NCBI RefSeq assembly: GCF_036850765.1
Contig: NC_089495.1
Coordinates: 201,625,847 to 201,689,846 of the forward strand
From: Saccopteryx bilineata
Lineage: Eukaryota; Chordata; Mammalia; Chiroptera; Emballonuridae
Direction: 5' to 3'
Length of the DNA stretch: 64,000 nucleotides
Each line of letters opens with the position of its first letter. The first letter of the stretch is position 1. Below are positions 62,732-64,000 of this stretch, one piece after another. Under the pieces are notes generated by a model. The model was not told where the DNA came from, did no database searches, and saw only the letters and a list, made by a program, of their open reading frames with translations. The position numbers were made by a program, and so were the translations under genes.

Positions 62732-64000
62732 CCCAGAATAGTGCCTGGTATAGTAGGCATTCAATTATTTGTGGAATGAATTTATCGACTTTTAGGAACA
62801 GGATTAGGGAGGGGGGTAAGAGGGACTGAGAAATGCAAGTGCAGTGGGGACACACGCCCTCAGGAGGGGACGCACTAGGCTCAGGGAAGCAGCTTGGGGC
62901 AGAAAAGCCCCGGGAAAGCCCCGTGTGCCAGAGGTCAATGCCAAGCTTCCGATGGGATTTTCCCAAGGGCTTCTGTGGTCTCGAGGCAATTTCTGGGATG
63001 CGGAGGGCACAGGCTCAAGAGCTCAGAAGCTGACTGGAGGGGAGGTCTCCAGAGCCAGGCTCTTACACGTGATGGAGACGTTGAGCAGCACCATCTTTCA
63101 CCCCCAGCGGGTCCTGGGGCAGGCCACGCCCTCGGGAATGCACTTTTGACCAATCAGGGCCTACCCTGTCTCTACCGTGGCTGTCTTGGCCCAGCAAGAA
63201 GAGAATGAAGCAGACAGAATACGGAGGTGGGAAAGGAAAAGACAGAGCCGGGAATCTGCAGACAGCCAGCTTAAAGCCACCGTCCTCCGCAGTGGTGAAG
63301 GGCATCGCCTCCCAAGGGATGGTGCGTCAGCCATCATGATTAGGTCACGGAAAGGCAAGACGTGGCAAAAAATTTAAAAAAAAAAAAGAGGACTGAAAAT
63401 GAGGCAAGCCCCCTAAGGTGGGAGGGGACTGAGCCAGGGAATCTGCAGCAAACTCCTAACTCTGGACCCCACATCTGAGCACATGCCAGGCACCGGCTGC
63501 TACTGCCCAGGGAAGAAGGCATCTCGGACTACTACATCTGCGTGGCTTCCTCCTTGCCTAACTCTTGCCTCTCCAGTTGGGGACCCCACGCCTCCCCACC
63601 GATCAACCAACAACAAACACCACACACGGTATTACTACACCGAACTGTCAGCTCCCACTGCGAAGAGTGGCCGTAGCCAGAGTCCAGGCCTCCTCCGCGG
63701 CACGGCCGGTTCAGTGAGATCGATCTAGGAACCTCGAGATACATCAATCACAGTCAGATAATTATAACTTTAAAATGTCAGCTTCATACTCACCAGCACG
63801 GTTTATTTTTAATATTTGTTTCCCGTTTATATGTAATATACATAACTTAAAAGCACATCCGTACAAATCTCCTACAAGCTGCACCTTTCATCATGAGAAC
63901 CCATAAACGTGACACTGTCTCCTTTCCCTTCCTGCGGCTCGGGGGTTTCTGCACTGGCTTCCTTTCCTTGCTCTCGTCTGAAAGGCGAGTCCTCTGCAGT
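61330..64000 (-). other. EPB41L1: Probable 3' UTR/3' end of EPB41L1
   Basis: EPB41L1 (protein 4.1N, a membrane-cytoskeleton linker in neurons) is expected just upstream of AAR2 from synteny. Two minus-strand AATAAA signals (61351-61356, 61362-61367) lie about 3 kb from the AAR2 start, matching the human gap as remembered. No coding exon or C-terminal codon was seen, so the region would be 3' UTR or still intergenic. Another AATAAA on the minus strand near 63806 could be an internal poly-A site. A (CT)n run lies at 62702-62729 and a reversed MIR-like stretch at about 61690-61800. Confidence 0.4.
61351..61367 (-). terminator. Paired poly-A signals, candidate EPB41L1 end
   Basis: The minus strand reads CAATAAAAGTGAAATAAATG, two AATAAA hexamers 11 nt apart. 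Cleavage would be near 61330-61340. Confidence 0.55.

Noticed and set aside
61330..64000. EPB41L1 coding exon
   Set aside because: No C-terminal 4.1 domain sequence was seen on either strand, so only a 3' UTR is suggested.

Overview
The window is a piece of a mammalian, almost certainly bat (Chiroptera), nuclear genome. It has spliced genes with GT/AG introns, a CpG-island promoter, and L1, L2, MIR, MER5-like and MER20-like repeats. It also has many copies of tRNA-headed SINEs whose head ('GGTTGGCTCAGTGGTAGAGCGTCGGCCTGG') and CT-rich body I associate with bat VES-type SINEs. Young piggyBac-, hAT- and mariner-type DNA transposons with clean target-site duplications fit a bat. The species is not provable from the sequence; an emballonurid such as Saccopteryx is a guess from memory.

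Gene content is low. The one gene readable end to end is AAR2 (U5 snRNP assembly factor), on the minus strand. It has a non-coding exon 1 near 58.2-58.35 kb and coding exons at 55365-54609, 50631-50402 and 40884-40717. They join in frame to 384 codons, the length I recall for the human protein. In human 20q11.23 the order is EPB41L1-AAR2-DLGAP4, all in one direction. Here that would put the DLGAP4 promoter at the left and the EPB41L1 3' end at the right. The left end has a CpG island with a minus-strand exon ending in a strong splice donor at 969/968. The right end has paired minus-strand AATAAA signals near 61.35 kb. Both positions fit, but neither gene is shown by coding sequence.

Layout: 0.86-1.26 kb, CpG island and putative DLGAP4 5' exon. 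1.3-40.5 kb, intergenic and repeat-rich. This part holds an inverted duplication (3.9/4.9 kb), a piggyBac MITE (5.1-5.4 kb), a mariner relic with a SINE inside it (7.85-8.83 kb), two hAT MITEs (11.9 and 20.8 kb), L1 fragments (12.6-17.3 kb), a MIR-derived 93-bp minisatellite (18.3 kb), a 33-bp CpG-rich minisatellite (28.8 kb), an 848-bp G-rich pentamer array (30.3-31.1 kb), a twin-primed L1 (32.2-32.7 kb), a 5S rRNA tailless retropseudogene (35.2 kb) and a GT-rich array (38.3-38.8 kb). 40.5-58.4 kb, AAR2. 58.4-61.3 kb, spacer with MER20-like and L2 sequence. 61.3-64 kb, probable EPB41L1 3' UTR.

I found no new multi-gene system. The most notable signals are structural: (1) a bat SINE family carrying a near-consensus CTCF core, often duplicated; (2) a 5S rRNA tailless retropseudogene that keeps the whole internal promoter; (3) a 104-bp inverted duplication with 2 mismatches; (4) an Ig-switch-like G-rich pentamer array; and (5) several minisatellites that grew inside older transposons.
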